DNA from: Emydura subglobosa | Lineage: Eukaryota > Chordata > Testudines > Chelidae | Reading direction: 5' to 3' | Length of the DNA: 64,000 nucleotides | NCBI GenBank assembly: GCA_007922225.1 | Contig: ML679959.1 | Location: 23,348,118 to 23,412,117 of the forward strand | Shown: one piece after another, positions 11,061-21,825 of the stretch | Position numbering within the stretch: position 1 is the first letter of the stretch | How the letters are laid out: the number at the start of each line of letters is the position of its first letter | Program-made: the position numbers and the translations under genes | Notes under the pieces: generated by a model | Told to the model about the DNA's origin: nothing | Databases searched by the model: none | The model's input: only the letters and a program-made list of their open reading frames with translations

Positions 11061-11469
11061 AATGGTACTGTCAGCGTATATAGACATACATTGTATACAA
11101 CTAGGGGTTTAGGCACAAAAGTAGGTTCCAGACCCAAACTTACCCCATCAGAGCCAGTTCACACATACTGCCACATGTGCCTTTGCAAAGAACTCCTTGG
11201 TAAAGGAAATCCCACCGCACCAGGTCAGGGTAAAATACTACTGAGGGGTTTACCATTTGTGTTCCATTGACATGTAATGTAGAGTACCAGCAGATTTTAG
11301 ATGATTGGACAGTGATGACAATTTGAGCCCTGTGTGGAGTTAGAACATTTCCCTCACTGAAATGTTGAAATGCCCTGGCCAGAACACATCGTGGTTCTCC
11401 CTTTCTCTTGTGTAACAGGAAATGTGCATTCACTCCTCCCCCATCTCCACTCCCACACATTCATAATGG

Positions 11470-11560
11470 GAGATGTTGGACCAGATTCTGATTGCATTTA
11501 TACTGGTGGCAATATGGTGTGACTTCTCTGATGTCAATGGCGTAATCGTGGCTTTACCCC
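11470..11560. repeat. Short foldback element, decayed copy
   Basis: Has the family layout: ACCAGATTCTGATTGC at the left, TTTATACTGGTGG, then CTGATGTCAATGGCGTAA at the core. Pairing is imperfect. Compare 14038-14120 and 32696-32765. Confidence 0.4.
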
Positions 11561-12529
11561 CTTTGCTCCTATGGGAATAGCGCTCCTATTTCTTCCCTAG
11601 CTGGTATAGCATAGGCAGTATTACAAATGCCAAGCATTCAAACAGATGCCCAGAATTGAAAAAGGCTGGAAAAACAATGAGACTTTAAAAAATGTATGTG
11701 GGTTTTTTTGGTTCTGGTTTTGGTTTTGGTTTGTTTTCCTTCTGGTTCTGAGCCGTTAGGGTCACTTGTTTCAAGCTTTTCTCTACAATCATGAGAGCTA
11801 GAAACTTACATTTAAAAAAAATGAAAGCTGAGATTCTCACGTGATCTCATGATTCCAGAAGCTGGGGCTCTTAAAAAATCCCCCAAATAAAGTGAGAGTC
11901 ATAATAGAAGTGCCAGAATTGGCAACACAGACACATGCACTTGCAGCTACTGACAAGACTTTGAAAGTAACATGAATCAATATTTAGATTTTCATGAGGT
12001 AGCAAGTTTAGAAAGCTTTGAAGGTGGCCGGCCGTTTGCATTTTAACCCTAATTGCAAGTGGAAAGAAAAGCAGGCTTAAAACAACAACTACCTCCTTTC
12101 TATGCATCCCAGTGTGCAAAAGGCAGGCTTTAAAAAGACTTTGTTCGCAGAATTTCCGCTCCCAGAGCTGGAGGATTATAGCTCCCCTCCCTCCCCTCCC
12201 CCTTTTTTTTTTAAATATGAGAAAGGGAAGTTCACTGTAAGTTGCAAAGCAAACAACCAAGCAAAGAATTTCCATGTACGAAGCAGATGGATGTGCATGG
12301 CCTTTCTTGGGGGAGTCAGGCAGGTCTCCTTAACCACAGCTTGTTTTGTACTGCACATCACTCCTCACTGGCAATTGTTACTGTGCACCTGTCTGTAATT
12401 TCGGAGGTTCACCCACCTCAAGGAAACTATATTTAAAAACTCGACGCTGATCAAAAAAAAAAAAAGTTCAGAGGAAGGGATTTCCTAGTTCACAAATAAA
12501 AATGTGCAGTTGAGCACTCACTAAGTAAA
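11561..12529. other. Unique-looking sequence, nothing recognised
   Basis: A T/G-rich stretch (GGTTTTGGTTTTGGTTTG near 11716) and a CCCTCCCTCCCCTCCCCC tract near 12187 are the only features. Overlapping frames on both strands around 11871-12436 have no coding support. Confidence 0.35.
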
Positions 12530-12715
12530 CAGAAAACATGGGCAGCTGAGAGAAATCAATTTAGCTGAACAAACAATGTTCCATGTAATGAACTACTAAT
12601 TATCCTTTTATGCCATGTCAGTCTGAGTGATTACAGAGCTGTGCAGTTTAATTTGACGTTTGAGCATTGCCTTGCTCCATTAGCCTCATATAAAGCTACG
12701 ACACGTCGAGAGGGG
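12530..12715. other. Candidate conserved non-coding segment
   Basis: Repeat-free sequence rich in homeodomain-type TAATTA/TTTAATT strings (CTACTAATTATCC near 12591; GTTTAATTTGACG near 12647), with a moderately high density of non-repetitive words. This is only a resemblance to conserved enhancers; conservation has not been tested. Confidence 0.2.
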
Positions 12716-13461
12716 GAAAAAACGTGGTGTGTGTCGGGGGGTGGTGGGGGGATAAGCTGTCTTTATCTAGAACTAAGTAAGCACCTGTAGCAATAATAAG
12801 GAGAATATCTTTTTACAAATATCCTGATGGTGATAAAGGGGCCAGCACCTGGGGACCGGAGCAAGCATGAGGAGGCATCTGCTGCCCTTTCAGAAAACCC
12901 GTCTCAGTGAGTTGATGGTGTCCCAGATATTTGGGGCTTGCATTAAACTATCCTTAAGTACAGAAATACATTCCACAGATTAGACACATGGACAGGTTGT
13001 CTCTGTCTCTAATACATAGGCTCCCTCCTGGTGTTTGCCTTTGGCTGCAAACTCTGAAGGAGAGTGTGGGCCTCCCAGATTTGAGAGGAAAAAAAGAACA
13101 ACACTTCTTGGGGATAAATATCTTTCTATGTACGTGTGGTGTGGGTTGTTGGGGGTCCCTTCTCCCCTCCTCTCTCCCCCTCCTCCCCCCACACTTTTAT
13201 CTGGCAATTTGAACACTGTAGGTAAAGCAAATCCCCTTAGTGTTTGGGAAATCTCCTGGTTAATCTGGAACTGAAAAAGTGTATGATAAAGACTACGTTA
13301 TTATCACACTGTTTGTCCAACTAGCTATACTGATAACAGGATTAAGGAAAATTAACATGCGGAGAAAGCTAGAGACAATGATTTGGTATATACACTGTGG
13401 CTATTAATTCTGAGGATACCAGTGTGGTTACCATATTCTAATATCAGGAGAGAAACATTTT
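12716..13461. other. Unique-looking sequence with G-rich and C-rich tracts
   Basis: GTCGGGGGGTGGTGGGGGG at 12734-12752 and CTCCCCTCCTCTCTCCCCC near 13162 could form unusual DNA structure. No gene is supported. The open frames on both strands at 12980-13274 follow the low-complexity composition. Confidence 0.35.
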
Positions 13462-13566
13462 GGACTTGATTCTCTTCTGACAACAGCATAACTCAAAAGC
13501 AATTCCATTGAGGTCACTGGAGTTACTGCCGTGTACAACTAGTATAAATGTGGAGAATTGGGCCCA
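13462..13566. repeat. Short foldback element
   Basis: Outer GGACTTGATTCTC (left) and GGAGAATTGGGCCC (right) are inverted relatives, around AACAGCATAACTC and the core TCCATTGAGGTCACTGGAGT (13504-13523). Same family as the other CCATTGA-core elements. Confidence 0.5.
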
Positions 13567-14037
13567 ATGTCCAGTGTAATAAAATGCAGATTCTTCCATT
13601 GCAAAACAGTTCATTAAGAATAAATGTGACCCAGTGCAACGAAGGTACCAATTTCTGGATTTAGGTTAAATACTGACTAACCACCACACATGCAAAAATT
13701 TGAGTCGTTTTTTTTATAATCTGTAGATCAGAAATGCCTCCCATTTTCAATATCTTCAGTACTGAAAATTGTTAGTGGACTGACAGAGGCTACAACCGTC
13801 CATACTTATTGGGGGCTGATTGATCTGCAGGTGTAAAAGTGCTTCAGAGCACTCCAATCTGAGTTAAAATTAAATGAAATGATTTTTCAGTGTATTAGTT
13901 TAAGATGGCTCATTCTCTTTTGGAGTAAAAATATCAATATTTTCCCTAAAAATAACCACCCAGACCTGGTAACCCCAAGGATACTTTCAGTATGTTATCT
14001 TTCATATGGGATGTAATATCTATAGCTCACCTACTGC
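13567..14037. other. Unique-looking sequence, nothing recognised
   Basis: No gene, splice-flanked frame or repeat landmark is seen. Confidence 0.35.
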
Positions 14038-14120
14038 CAGATCCCCAGCTGTTGTAAATCAGTGTAGTTACATTGACATCAGCGAAGCTATGCTAGTTTA
14101 CACTGGCTGAGGATCAGGTC
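14038..14120. repeat. Short foldback element
   Basis: Left GTTGTAAATCAGTGTAG and right CTAGTTTACACTGGCTGAG pair around TTACATTGACATCAGCGAAG; the outer ends are CAGATCCCCAGC and GAGGATCAGGTCC. No coding potential. Confidence 0.5.
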
Positions 14121-15134
14121 CACAATACATGACATACGCAAACATCCACCATACAAAGTCCTTGCTATTTCCACACCCTGTACCATCACTCAGTTTGGCC
14201 CTTTCTTGGGCTATTCCCAGGGCTTCTACACTGTCCCCAGTTTAAGCGAATTTTAGAGCTGTTAAAGTATCACACTGACAACCTATAAGAGTGAAGTCTC
14301 CTTATCCGCAGTACAAGCATCAGGAAATTGGCCATTTCCCTGACACTTCTTTGCCTATTGGATTCAACTGTAATTTGGGAGGTTCAAGTCTCCATGCTCA
14401 TTCAGTTCTTGGCCTTTCTGCTGAGCCACGGGCCTCAACTGTGATTGGCGGCTTTGTTATTTGTTATTCTTTGTTATTCTCAGTGGACAGGTGTCCAGGA
14501 GAACACTAAACTCACTTTCACATAGGATGCCAAGAACCTACAGGCTTGAGCGATACTCGACACTTGATTAACTAACGAGGCACGGCTAGAGCCAGTGGAA
14601 ATGCAAAGGACTCATGCCCTTTGAAAGGCTGTAGGAAACCTGCCAAGTTTACAGTGGTGTTTTCCAATCAAATATGCCAGGAGAGCTTCACCCTCATCCT
14701 GAGCAAGACCTTTGGAAAGTGATGGCAAGAAAAAGCTACGCTGTTAGGAGCAAGCACTGTCTCGTTCTTGCACATGTGTGCAGTGCGCAATGGGGCCCTG
14801 ACTCTTGATTGGTGCTCCTGCACTATAAATAATACATATGAGATAGGCATCTCATGCCAAAGGAACTTTCCCAGCTGGCATGAGGCAAGCAAGAATGACC
14901 AGCTTTTTCCAATGCAAAATACTGACAATTTGGCAAGGGGAACCTATGAAATCTGTGAAAAGCCAGTGTCCCATGCAATAGACACTGGTCATGTACCGAC
15001 TAGTACCTGACATTGTCAGGAAGTACTATCCACCAACCTAAAAGCTGGTCCTGAATGGAGGCCGACACTACTAAGCACCATCATTCATTCCTTGATTCTC
15101 ATGGAATGCCTCTACTACTCATGGAGTGCCGAGT
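14121..15134. other. Unique-looking sequence, nothing recognised
   Basis: Contains a direct repeat of TTTGTTATTC (about 14452 and 14469). The complementary words TGGCATGAGGCAAG and ATCTCATGCCAAAG near 14849-14890 form a short inverted repeat. No supported gene. Confidence 0.35.
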
Positions 15135-15765
15135 GCACATTTTGGATCACCCATTTCCAGAGTCCAGTCTCCTGCCAATGTTGCGGCCTGCTCTATATCC
15201 AGGCTGAGGTGGGCGAGGTCTGAAGCCACAACATCCCTCCAGCGTACAGAACAGATGTTCTAGCACCCTGAGCTGGTGTTGAGTCATTTCGGAAGACATT
15301 GGAGGCTGGTTGGTCTGACGCCTGACATCCTTGTTCAAAATGTAATGAAACCACCAGATATGCCTTCAATTCATCCTTGCTGTTTCATGTCATAAGCTGG
15401 CACATTTGCATCTCTGTGGTGGTCCAAGTTTCAGAGTCATGCAAAAGGACAGAAGCCATTGCTGCTTGATAGATGTGCATCTTCGGCCAAGTTGGTATGT
15501 GGCATTGACGCCACAGAAGCTTCCAAAGAGCGTGATAACAGCCAGAGCCTTTCTGATGTGATGTCAGGTCAGCAAGGCAACTTCCCTCCTTGGTGACAAC
15601 AGAGCCAAGATACTCACATGAGTTGACAGATTCAACTTCTTGTCCATCAATTACAATGGGGAAGAGGTCCACCACCAGCTTGGTCTTCTTCCAGTTGACT
15701 TGAAGACCAAGCTTACCACTCAACTTAACGCAAAGGGAGGTCCTATCAACCTGTTCCTTCTCCCC
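15135..15765 (-). pseudogene. LINE remnant: C-terminal reverse-transcriptase region
   Basis: A 112-codon minus-strand frame (15723-15385) has LGLQVNWKKTKLVV, then IDGQEVESVNSCEYLGSVVT, then MHIYQAAMASVLLHDSETWT, the ordered landmarks downstream of the RT catalytic box. After a stop and a frame change it continues as HIWWFHYILNKDVRRQTNQP (about 15360-15300) and then WRDVVASDLAHLSLDIEQAA (about 15240-15180) in a third frame. The YADD-containing palm and the endonuclease are missing. This is a 5'-truncated, dead non-LTR retrotransposon, related to but distinct from the fragment at 10370-11060. The clade is not assigned. Confidence 0.75.
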
Positions 15766-16730
15766 TTGAAGTTAATGACAAAACTCCAAGGGAAGCTGGA
15801 TCGGACGCTAATACAGGTAAGAAACAATATTAAAAATCAGAGTCTGGTGTAAAACATATGGTTTACTGGGAGCACTTGCTATAAAAGTTCTGTAGTACAT
15901 CAGTCTTTCTCATTGTATTTTACCCTGCCAGTGCATTCCAGGCCACAGCAGGTTCGTGGTTTTGTCATATCTTGCAATGCTTTGCCTTTATGTAAGTGCT
16001 GCTAAGAATAAAATTAGCAGTGGGAGAGAAACAGCAGTTTGATGTCTAAATTTAGAAAACTTGATGAATAAATCTATTAACTTCATTGCAGGAGGAGAAA
16101 AGAATAGCAACCCTTTGTTTAAAGGAAAGATTAAAATAAATATAAAATAAGAACTGATTGCCCCTTTAGTTTCTTGAGTTGGCTGATTTAAAGTCTTCTG
16201 ATTCCAGGTAGAAATCTAAATATTAGTTGATTGCCTGGTTTGATTCATGGGACCATGACTTAAGAAGAAATTTTCCCGTCAGATCTAAAAGGCTGTGTTG
16301 AAAATATTATCAAAAGCATCTATTTCAGCATCTGTTGGAGGGGGAGAAAAACAAAGGGCTATGTCCTCTTCATTAGACGGCATAGCATAAAGCAGGTTCT
16401 TCCAGGTGGCCTGTGCTAGCATGACACTGGCTTCATTGTAACGCTCACAGTAACCACATACCCCACCCCAGACATTGGCTAGGCAATACTGTTCCCAATG
16501 TGACAATGACTGGAAGGAGTGAAAAGCCGATTCCTAAAATAATGGGGAAGTGAAATAGCACAGGGTGCTGTGGGTTTTAAGAGAGGGGTTCCGAACTTAC
16601 AAATAATATAGGATACCAACCATTTCCTAAGGTGACATTAATTCCAGTGCAGATGGCCTGCATGGGAACATATGCACCACTTAAACCCCATGGTAAGGGC
16701 CAAACAGGGTGTACATATATACATGGAAGC
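15766..16730. other. Unique-looking AT-rich sequence, nothing recognised
   Basis: No supported gene. The minus-strand frame at 16506-16285 (73 codons) has no splice signals or domain that I can identify. Confidence 0.35.
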
Positions 16731-16858
16731 TCTGATCCAACAAACCACTTAAGCACACGCTTAACTTTAAACACATGAGTAATCCCATTGACTTTGGTGG
16801 GACTACTCACATGCTTAAAGTTAAGCCTGTAATTAGGTACTTTGCTGGATGGTGGCCC
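16731..16858. repeat. Foldback element with a strong hairpin
   Basis: CTTAACTTTAA (16760-16770) pairs with TTAAAGTTAAG (16815-16825), and CACATGAGTAATCCCA pairs with TGGGACTACTCACATG across a short CATTGACTTTGG loop. That gives a hairpin of about 66 bases with few mismatches. The outer parts TCTGATCCAACAAA and TTTGCTGGATGG extend it. It belongs with the CCATTGA-core palindromic elements but has its own arm sequence. Confidence 0.6.
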
Positions 16859-17544
16859 TGAAGCCTTTCTGCTCTTTCACCTGGAGAAGAGATCACAACC
16901 TCATATATCCTGAGCCCTGCCTGAAGATGGATTTAATTTCTCCCAACTCTCTAGCCCTTCCAGGCAAAAAAGGCTGCCTTAAAAATCATGGTGCCATTAA
17001 AGAGGGTCTAAGGTGGGAGTCAAAAGTCCAAAAGAACAAAGCTGGGTGACTATAGATCTATAACGCACAAATCTCAAAGCTGCTATTGCAGAACTTTAAA
17101 GAAAGAGCCCATGACTATGGCATGACACTGCTCTTTCTCTAGCTTGCAAGTAAAAAAGGAAACACTGATACCTGAGCATGTTAAATCCCTGCTGATCAGG
17201 AACAAGACTATGCCTCAAAATGTTTATTTTCTTCCTTTAAGAATATTTGCTCAGCTTTGATTTCCAGTGTTTCCAGTTGCCATATCAACCTGAGAAACTT
17301 GCTCTGCAATTGACAACATATTTTTCAACACAGGATTTTAACATTGGTTGCATCTGCATGGAATTTTGATTGCTAAGATTCCTTTTAAAAAAAAAAGTGC
17401 ATATCTTCTTAGATATTCCACTTTAGTTTGGGAATGTGACATTCCCTGTTTACTCAACACTTCTCAGGTTTAAAAATGTCTCTTGAAAGGAAGATGCAAG
17501 GGGCCAGAATCACCCCAGCAGCAGGAGAGAGGTAAAAACTACAG

Positions 17545-17616
17545 GCCGGATCGTTAGGTGGTGAAAATCAGCGTAACTCCATTAAAATCACCAGAGCAGC
17601 TGGGATCTGGGCCTAT
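17545..17616. repeat. Short foldback element, decayed copy
   Basis: GGCCGGATCGTTAGG at the left and GGGATCTGGGCC at the right flank AATCAGCGTAACTCCATTAAAATCACC. Pairing is partial. Confidence 0.4.
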
Positions 17617-18289
17617 ACTCTTGTAAGTCAGGCCTGCTGCAACCCAGGAGGGATTCAACCCGCAGGGAAAGGTGGTTCCCATTGCTGTCCTCCTTTTGGA
17701 GATTCTAGCAGTCCGAGTCAGCTTCCTTCTCCGGTTAGGACTCTAAAAGCCTTTCTGAAAGAGGAGATACACTGAATTAATGGTAAGCACAACTCCTTTT
17801 CTTTGAGGCTCCAGGGGAAGAGGAGCTGGTATTCACCTTGTGCTGTTAAAACCTTCCTCCTCAATCCAGTGGACTTTCAGTTGCCATTGGCCAACCTACT
17901 GGCCTAAACAGGTGCCAGTGCATAAAATGAGTCTGATAGAGTGAGAGTCTATAACATTTTTCATGGTGAATATTCTGGACTTTTAAAAAAAGAGAGAGAA
18001 GAAGAAAAGAAAGGGAAATATCCTGAATCTTTATCTTTTTAAAATGGAGATGCCACCACAGCAGGAAATAATGGATTGCTGTGATAGTGGCTTGCCTGAA
18101 AGCCTGTAGATTTATGTAACGAGTCGAGAAATACAATTCTTGCAAAGGACATTGTTAAATCTTTTCAAAATTTCAGCAATAAGGCATTTTATTGCTAATA
18201 ATATGGCTAAGAATGTTTGACAAGAGGGGAAAATGGATAGGACTTGAGGCACCGTAATCTATATTTTTCCTTTACCTTGCTTGAAGCTT
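17617..18289. other. Unique-looking sequence, nothing recognised
   Basis: A purine-rich run (AAAAAGAGAGAGAAGAAG near 17986) is the only feature. No gene is supported. Confidence 0.35.
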
Positions 18290-18600
18290 GAACAACACAT
18301 GTGCCACAAATGATTTGTTTATTACTCTGAGCCCCAAAGGGAACCGGTATCCATTCTCCGGAGCATAATGGCTATTCAGATGAAAGCTTTAATAGATTGT
18401 TGCAGATTTGATATCAATGCAGCAAGAGAAAGAGATATGCAAATGTTCAGAATTAAACAAACTAGCTGCCGCCTTTCACCTCGGGAGCTGCGGTTTCAAA
18501 TCGGGATCACATAAGTGAAATGAGTTTGTTGGCCTCAATCCAGGTCTCTGGGGAACTTTTTATTTCCGTCTCGCAACAGCGTCGCCCAGTTTGAGATGTT
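18290..18600. other. Candidate conserved non-coding element
   Basis: A repeat-free block with complex words in which I see no decay pattern of a transposon. It contains a POU-type octamer ATGCAAAT at 18437-18444, homeodomain-like TTTAATAGATTG near 18389 and ACAAATGATTTGTTTATTA near 18307. CpG sites are retained in its right part (CTCGGGAGCTGCGG, TCGGGATCAC, CGTCTCGCAACAGCGTCGCC). These traits fit a developmental enhancer, but conservation across species is not shown here. Confidence 0.3.
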
Positions 18601-18639
18601 TGGCATCTAATTGGCATTTGTGGCTGAAGAGAGCTCAGG

Positions 18640-19141
18640 GGTGTTTCAGGTCAGGACCAAGGTATATTAGCAGGGGAAAACAGCTGCAGTCCCAGTCTGT
18701 TTGTAACAGGATTGGCTACCTCCCAAGCGCTCCCTCATGGCCAGAGGTAGCTCTGCAGAACTCTGCTCCTGTTGTCTCCTTCACAAGGGTCCTTAACCAA
18801 ACTCAAGATAGTTCAAAGGAAATTAAAACATTCCCCTCCTGTGCTCCAATTTATTCACTCTTTAAGTATATACTGGCCCCCAGCCCCAGTTCAATGTCTC
18901 TCTCCCTTTAGTTAGTTGGGGGGTTTCCAACCCTCTTTCCAGAGTTGGGCACAGTTCAAAGTTTCTGCAAAAGCTAATCTGACTGCTCCAGACCTCAGCC
19001 CCCCCAGCACGCCCCACCTTACTGCAGCCACCTGCTACCCTTTATAGAGAATTTCCTGAACCCACTCCAGTGGGGGCTCATTCTGTGATCAGGGTTGGCT
19101 TAACCTCAAGATCTCCAGCCCATGGGGCAAGCCACCTGTGA
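18640..19141 (-). mobile_element. LTR-like segment, possibly a solo LTR
   Basis: Read on the minus strand it starts TGTCACAGGTGGC (19141 downward). It then has a TATA-like TCTATAAAGGG (around 19050) and a polyadenylation-like GTGAATAAATT (around 18855), the order expected of an LTR. The far end is uncertain, and I could not find a matching target duplication beside CTGCC at 19142. The 106-codon plus-strand frame at 18591-18911 is taken as chance. Family not assigned. Confidence 0.35.
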
Positions 19142-19189
19142 CACTGCCCTATGCCTCATTTAAAGCAGGACTAGTAATCTCACCCTTCG

Positions 19190-19325
19190 AGTCTATATCG
19201 GTTCTTATACCACACTCATCAGCATAGTACCCAAGCACCTTCCAGTTGTGCATTTATCAACGTGACTACACAACTATCACATGTTGCTCTCTTATCCTCT
19301 TCTCAGGAGGGAGAAGTGTGTGCAG
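19190..19325. repeat. Possible ancient interspersed repeat
   Basis: The phrase CATAGTACCCAAGCACCTTCC (about 19224-19244) and the following AACGTGACTACACA resemble a repeat I associate with turtle DNA. There is no second copy in this window, so the call rests on memory alone. Confidence 0.25.
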
Positions 19326-19453
19326 TGGAGTGTCTTGTTTTGGAAAAGTTTTGATTTAACTCTGCACGTTGCTCCATGTTTATGCTGCAGAAGGCAAAGG
19401 CAAAGAAATGTGCCTTGTACTTGGAGTAGGTGGTGAATTTTTTGCTGGCCCCT

Positions 19454-19525
19454 CTACTAAATCATAGAAATTAAAGATGGAAAAGAGCTATTCACAAAGA
19501 GCCCAACAGCCCCTCTGCATTGTGT
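19454..19525 (-). repeat. CR1 LINE 3' end fragment
   Basis: Begins AAATCATAGAAATTAAAG, whose complement ends in the CR1-type terminal ATTTCTATGATT, followed by GATGGAAAAGAGC. The same start of a CR1 tail is visible at 63485. Only the last tens of bases are present. Confidence 0.55.
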
Positions 19526-20041
19526 AAACCACTGTGGCAGGGGACCCAGTTGTACGCTGGGAGAAAGTAGAGCAGAGCTGTAGCTTAATCTGGTGACATA
19601 GTTTAAATATGGGTCAGTCCCATCCACACTGCAAGACCATGTTGGGGGATTGCCACCAGGGTCCCCCGTGGTACAATCTGCCTAGGAGCCCAGATCCAAA
19701 TCTACCTCAAGAAATGCTAATTCAACGCCCTTGTCCACCCTACAATTGAAACTCTGCCAGCAACAGAGTACATGAAACATTGGGGGAAAATAATAATTAT
19801 ACATAAAAAAACTCTGTAAAAGTTTTCAGTGTCTTCTAGGCTCTTGTAAAACTGCTATTATCTTGTCCAACCCCCAAAGCTTTTTATGCAATTATCAATT
19901 ATGTTGGGTGGATTTCAAAATGCAGTCTGAAACAGAGAGGCCACATTTCAGGAAAGAACACACAATACTGAGCCGTACTCCTGTTTGTTACTAACCCACA
20001 ATGGAGCATAAAAATAAGACAATGGAAAAGGCTGCAGAGCA

Positions 20042-20291
20042 GAAGGATGGTCCTGGGGTTAAGACAGGGGGCTGAGATTCAGGGGATGTAGGTTCAGTTC
20101 CTGACTCTGCTGCAAACTTCCTGTGTGAACTTGAGCAAGTCGCTTTAATCTCATTGTGCCTCTATTCCACATCTGCAAAATGAGGATAATGATAATCCCT
20201 GTGTCTGTCTTGTCTGCTTGGCTCACGAGCTCCTTGGGGGAGGCAGTGTCTCTTACTGTGTATTATTAGTAGCCATATAACAATGGAGCCT
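20042..20291 (+). repeat. MIR-like SINE followed by an L2-like tail
   Basis: The tRNA-type head runs TCCTGGGGTTAAGACAGGGG to GGTTCAGTTCCTGACTC (B-box-like, about 20091). The core follows: GTGTGAACTTGAGCAAGTC, then CACATCTGCAAAATGAGGATAATGATAA. The tail GAGCTCCTTGGGGGAGGCAG with TACTGTGTATTATTA resembles an L2 3' end, the known partner for MIR mobilisation. Many point changes show great age. Confidence 0.7.
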
Positions 20292-20472
20292 GTGGGTATG
20301 TCTGCACTGAATTGTAAACCTGGGGCTGTTGGACCCAGGCTTGTGGATTCAGTGAGTAAGTCTACACAGCAAGCAGAAACCCATGACAGAGAGTCTCAGA
20401 GCCCACATCGACAGACTCAGGCTTACGGAGCTTTGGTTACAGCAGTAAAAATAGCTGTGTAGACTTTCCCAC
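20292..20472. mobile_element. DNA-transposon-like element with TGTCTACAC-type ends
   Basis: Left end GGGTATGTCTGCACTG (20294-20309); right end GCTGTGTAGACTTTCCC (about 20454-20470), an imperfect inverted repeat. The interior contains AGTCTACACAGC and AGACTCAGGCTTACGG. Related ends occur at 36770, 37961-38520, 38747 and 60053-60290. No coding sequence; non-autonomous. Confidence 0.5.
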
Positions 20473-21093
20473 TGAGGCACCAGACTCTGTGTTCTTCTTA
20501 ATAAGTTTGATTCTTTTCATCCCTGTGTCCTTCAGATGTTTTTCCAGAGAGTTATCTTGCCTGAACTTTAATATGGCTAGCAGTTGATTTTAGAAACAAG
20601 TAAGGAGATGCCAGTAGCTTTATAGGAAGAAAGTGTAGCAGCCACTCATAAAAATACAAATGTATTGTGCAGAAAGGGTTTCAAACCCTATAGCGTGGGG
20701 TATTTTTCTTGTTTGGTGCTGTTGCCATAGAATAATATGCTATTTGTAAATGGAAAGATGAATGGATACGTTATTACTATTTTGTCACTATATGAAATTA
20801 TAGACAGCTTCCAAAAATCTTCTATAAACATCAGAGGGGGCCCAAGGATTCACTATTTGTATCTGGATCAGCTTTAGATTGGGGTTCTGGTTCAAGAGTA
20901 GGTTAGGATTTGGGTTTGCATTCAGCAGAACAAAATTCTGTCTACTGAAGTTTGTAGATTTTGGCCACAGCTAAACCAGAATCAGGATATACACCCCTCA
21001 TGGGCTTGGATCCAAAATGAGGCCAAAGCATAGTGCGAGAGGATGGGGTGAGGGTATTCCCATGGAACTCACTGTACTCTCCAGAAGTCTAAT
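20473..21093. other. Unique-looking sequence, nothing recognised
   Basis: No gene or clear repeat landmark; moderately AT-rich. Confidence 0.35.
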
Positions 21094-21180
21094 GGCCTGT
21101 TTTTCAGAGATGTTTATGTTGTGTAAGTCCCAAAGTCTTCAACAGAAGCTGGGAGTGCTCAGCGCTTCTGAAAACCCAGG
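21094..21180. repeat. Short foldback element
   Basis: The left end GGCCTGTTTTTCAGAGATG and the right end GCGCTTCTGAAAACCCAGG are inverted relatives. The centre (CCCAAAGTCTTCAACAGAAGCTGG) is decayed. Confidence 0.4.
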
Positions 21181-21356
21181 TCGTAAGAGCTTCAGAAAAG
21201 AGCAACCATTTTTGGCCCAACACACAAGAAAAGGTTTCTCACAAGTTTTTCCAAAATGAGCACCCAAGTCAGACAAATGCATCCACGCAGACTTTCAGAA
21301 TACCAACACCAACCATGCCATGACGCATCGGGCGCTCCATGACCTGTACTCAAAAG

Positions 21357-21780
21357 TAGAGCTGGTTAGGAATTTCCCAACAAAGTGTTGTTTTGCTGAA
21401 AAATGTTGATTTGTTGAAATTGTTTAAGACAGAGAGGGCTGCTTTCAAAGAATCTCCCAATTCTAAACGTTTTTTGAATTTTTTTTAAATTGTCAAAATA
21501 TCCCAATGCGATATTTTTTAAACAAAAAGTTTTCAAGTGTGTATTCCAAATGACTTTGTTTTGAAATTTTAATTTATTCTAAAAAGGTTTTTTTCTAAAC
21601 CATCAAAATTGCAATGAACTGTTTCAAAAGTATCAAGTATTGATTGATCCAATTTTAAAAAATCTTTCAGACTGTTAGTTTGAGAAAATTTTCAAGATCA
21701 ACTTTATGTCCATTTCAGGATGGTTACATTTTTTTGAAAAGTCTCATGGGATGGGAAACCTATTTCCCATCTGGCTGTAC
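21357..21780. mobile_element. MITE-like element, GAAAATTTT-arm type
   Basis: Left end GTAGAGCTGGTTAGGAATTTCCC (about 21357); right end CCTATTTCCCATCTGGCTGTAC (21759-21780), imperfectly inverted. The interior is dominated by AAATTTTT/AAAAATT words with a weak internal pairing. Same type as 5430-5822, 28488-28855 and 47205-47952. Non-coding. Confidence 0.5.
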
Positions 21781-21825
21781 TCAGAAGAGACCAAGGAAGT
21801 TCTTTTGTTCTCTTCTTGGTCCCAC

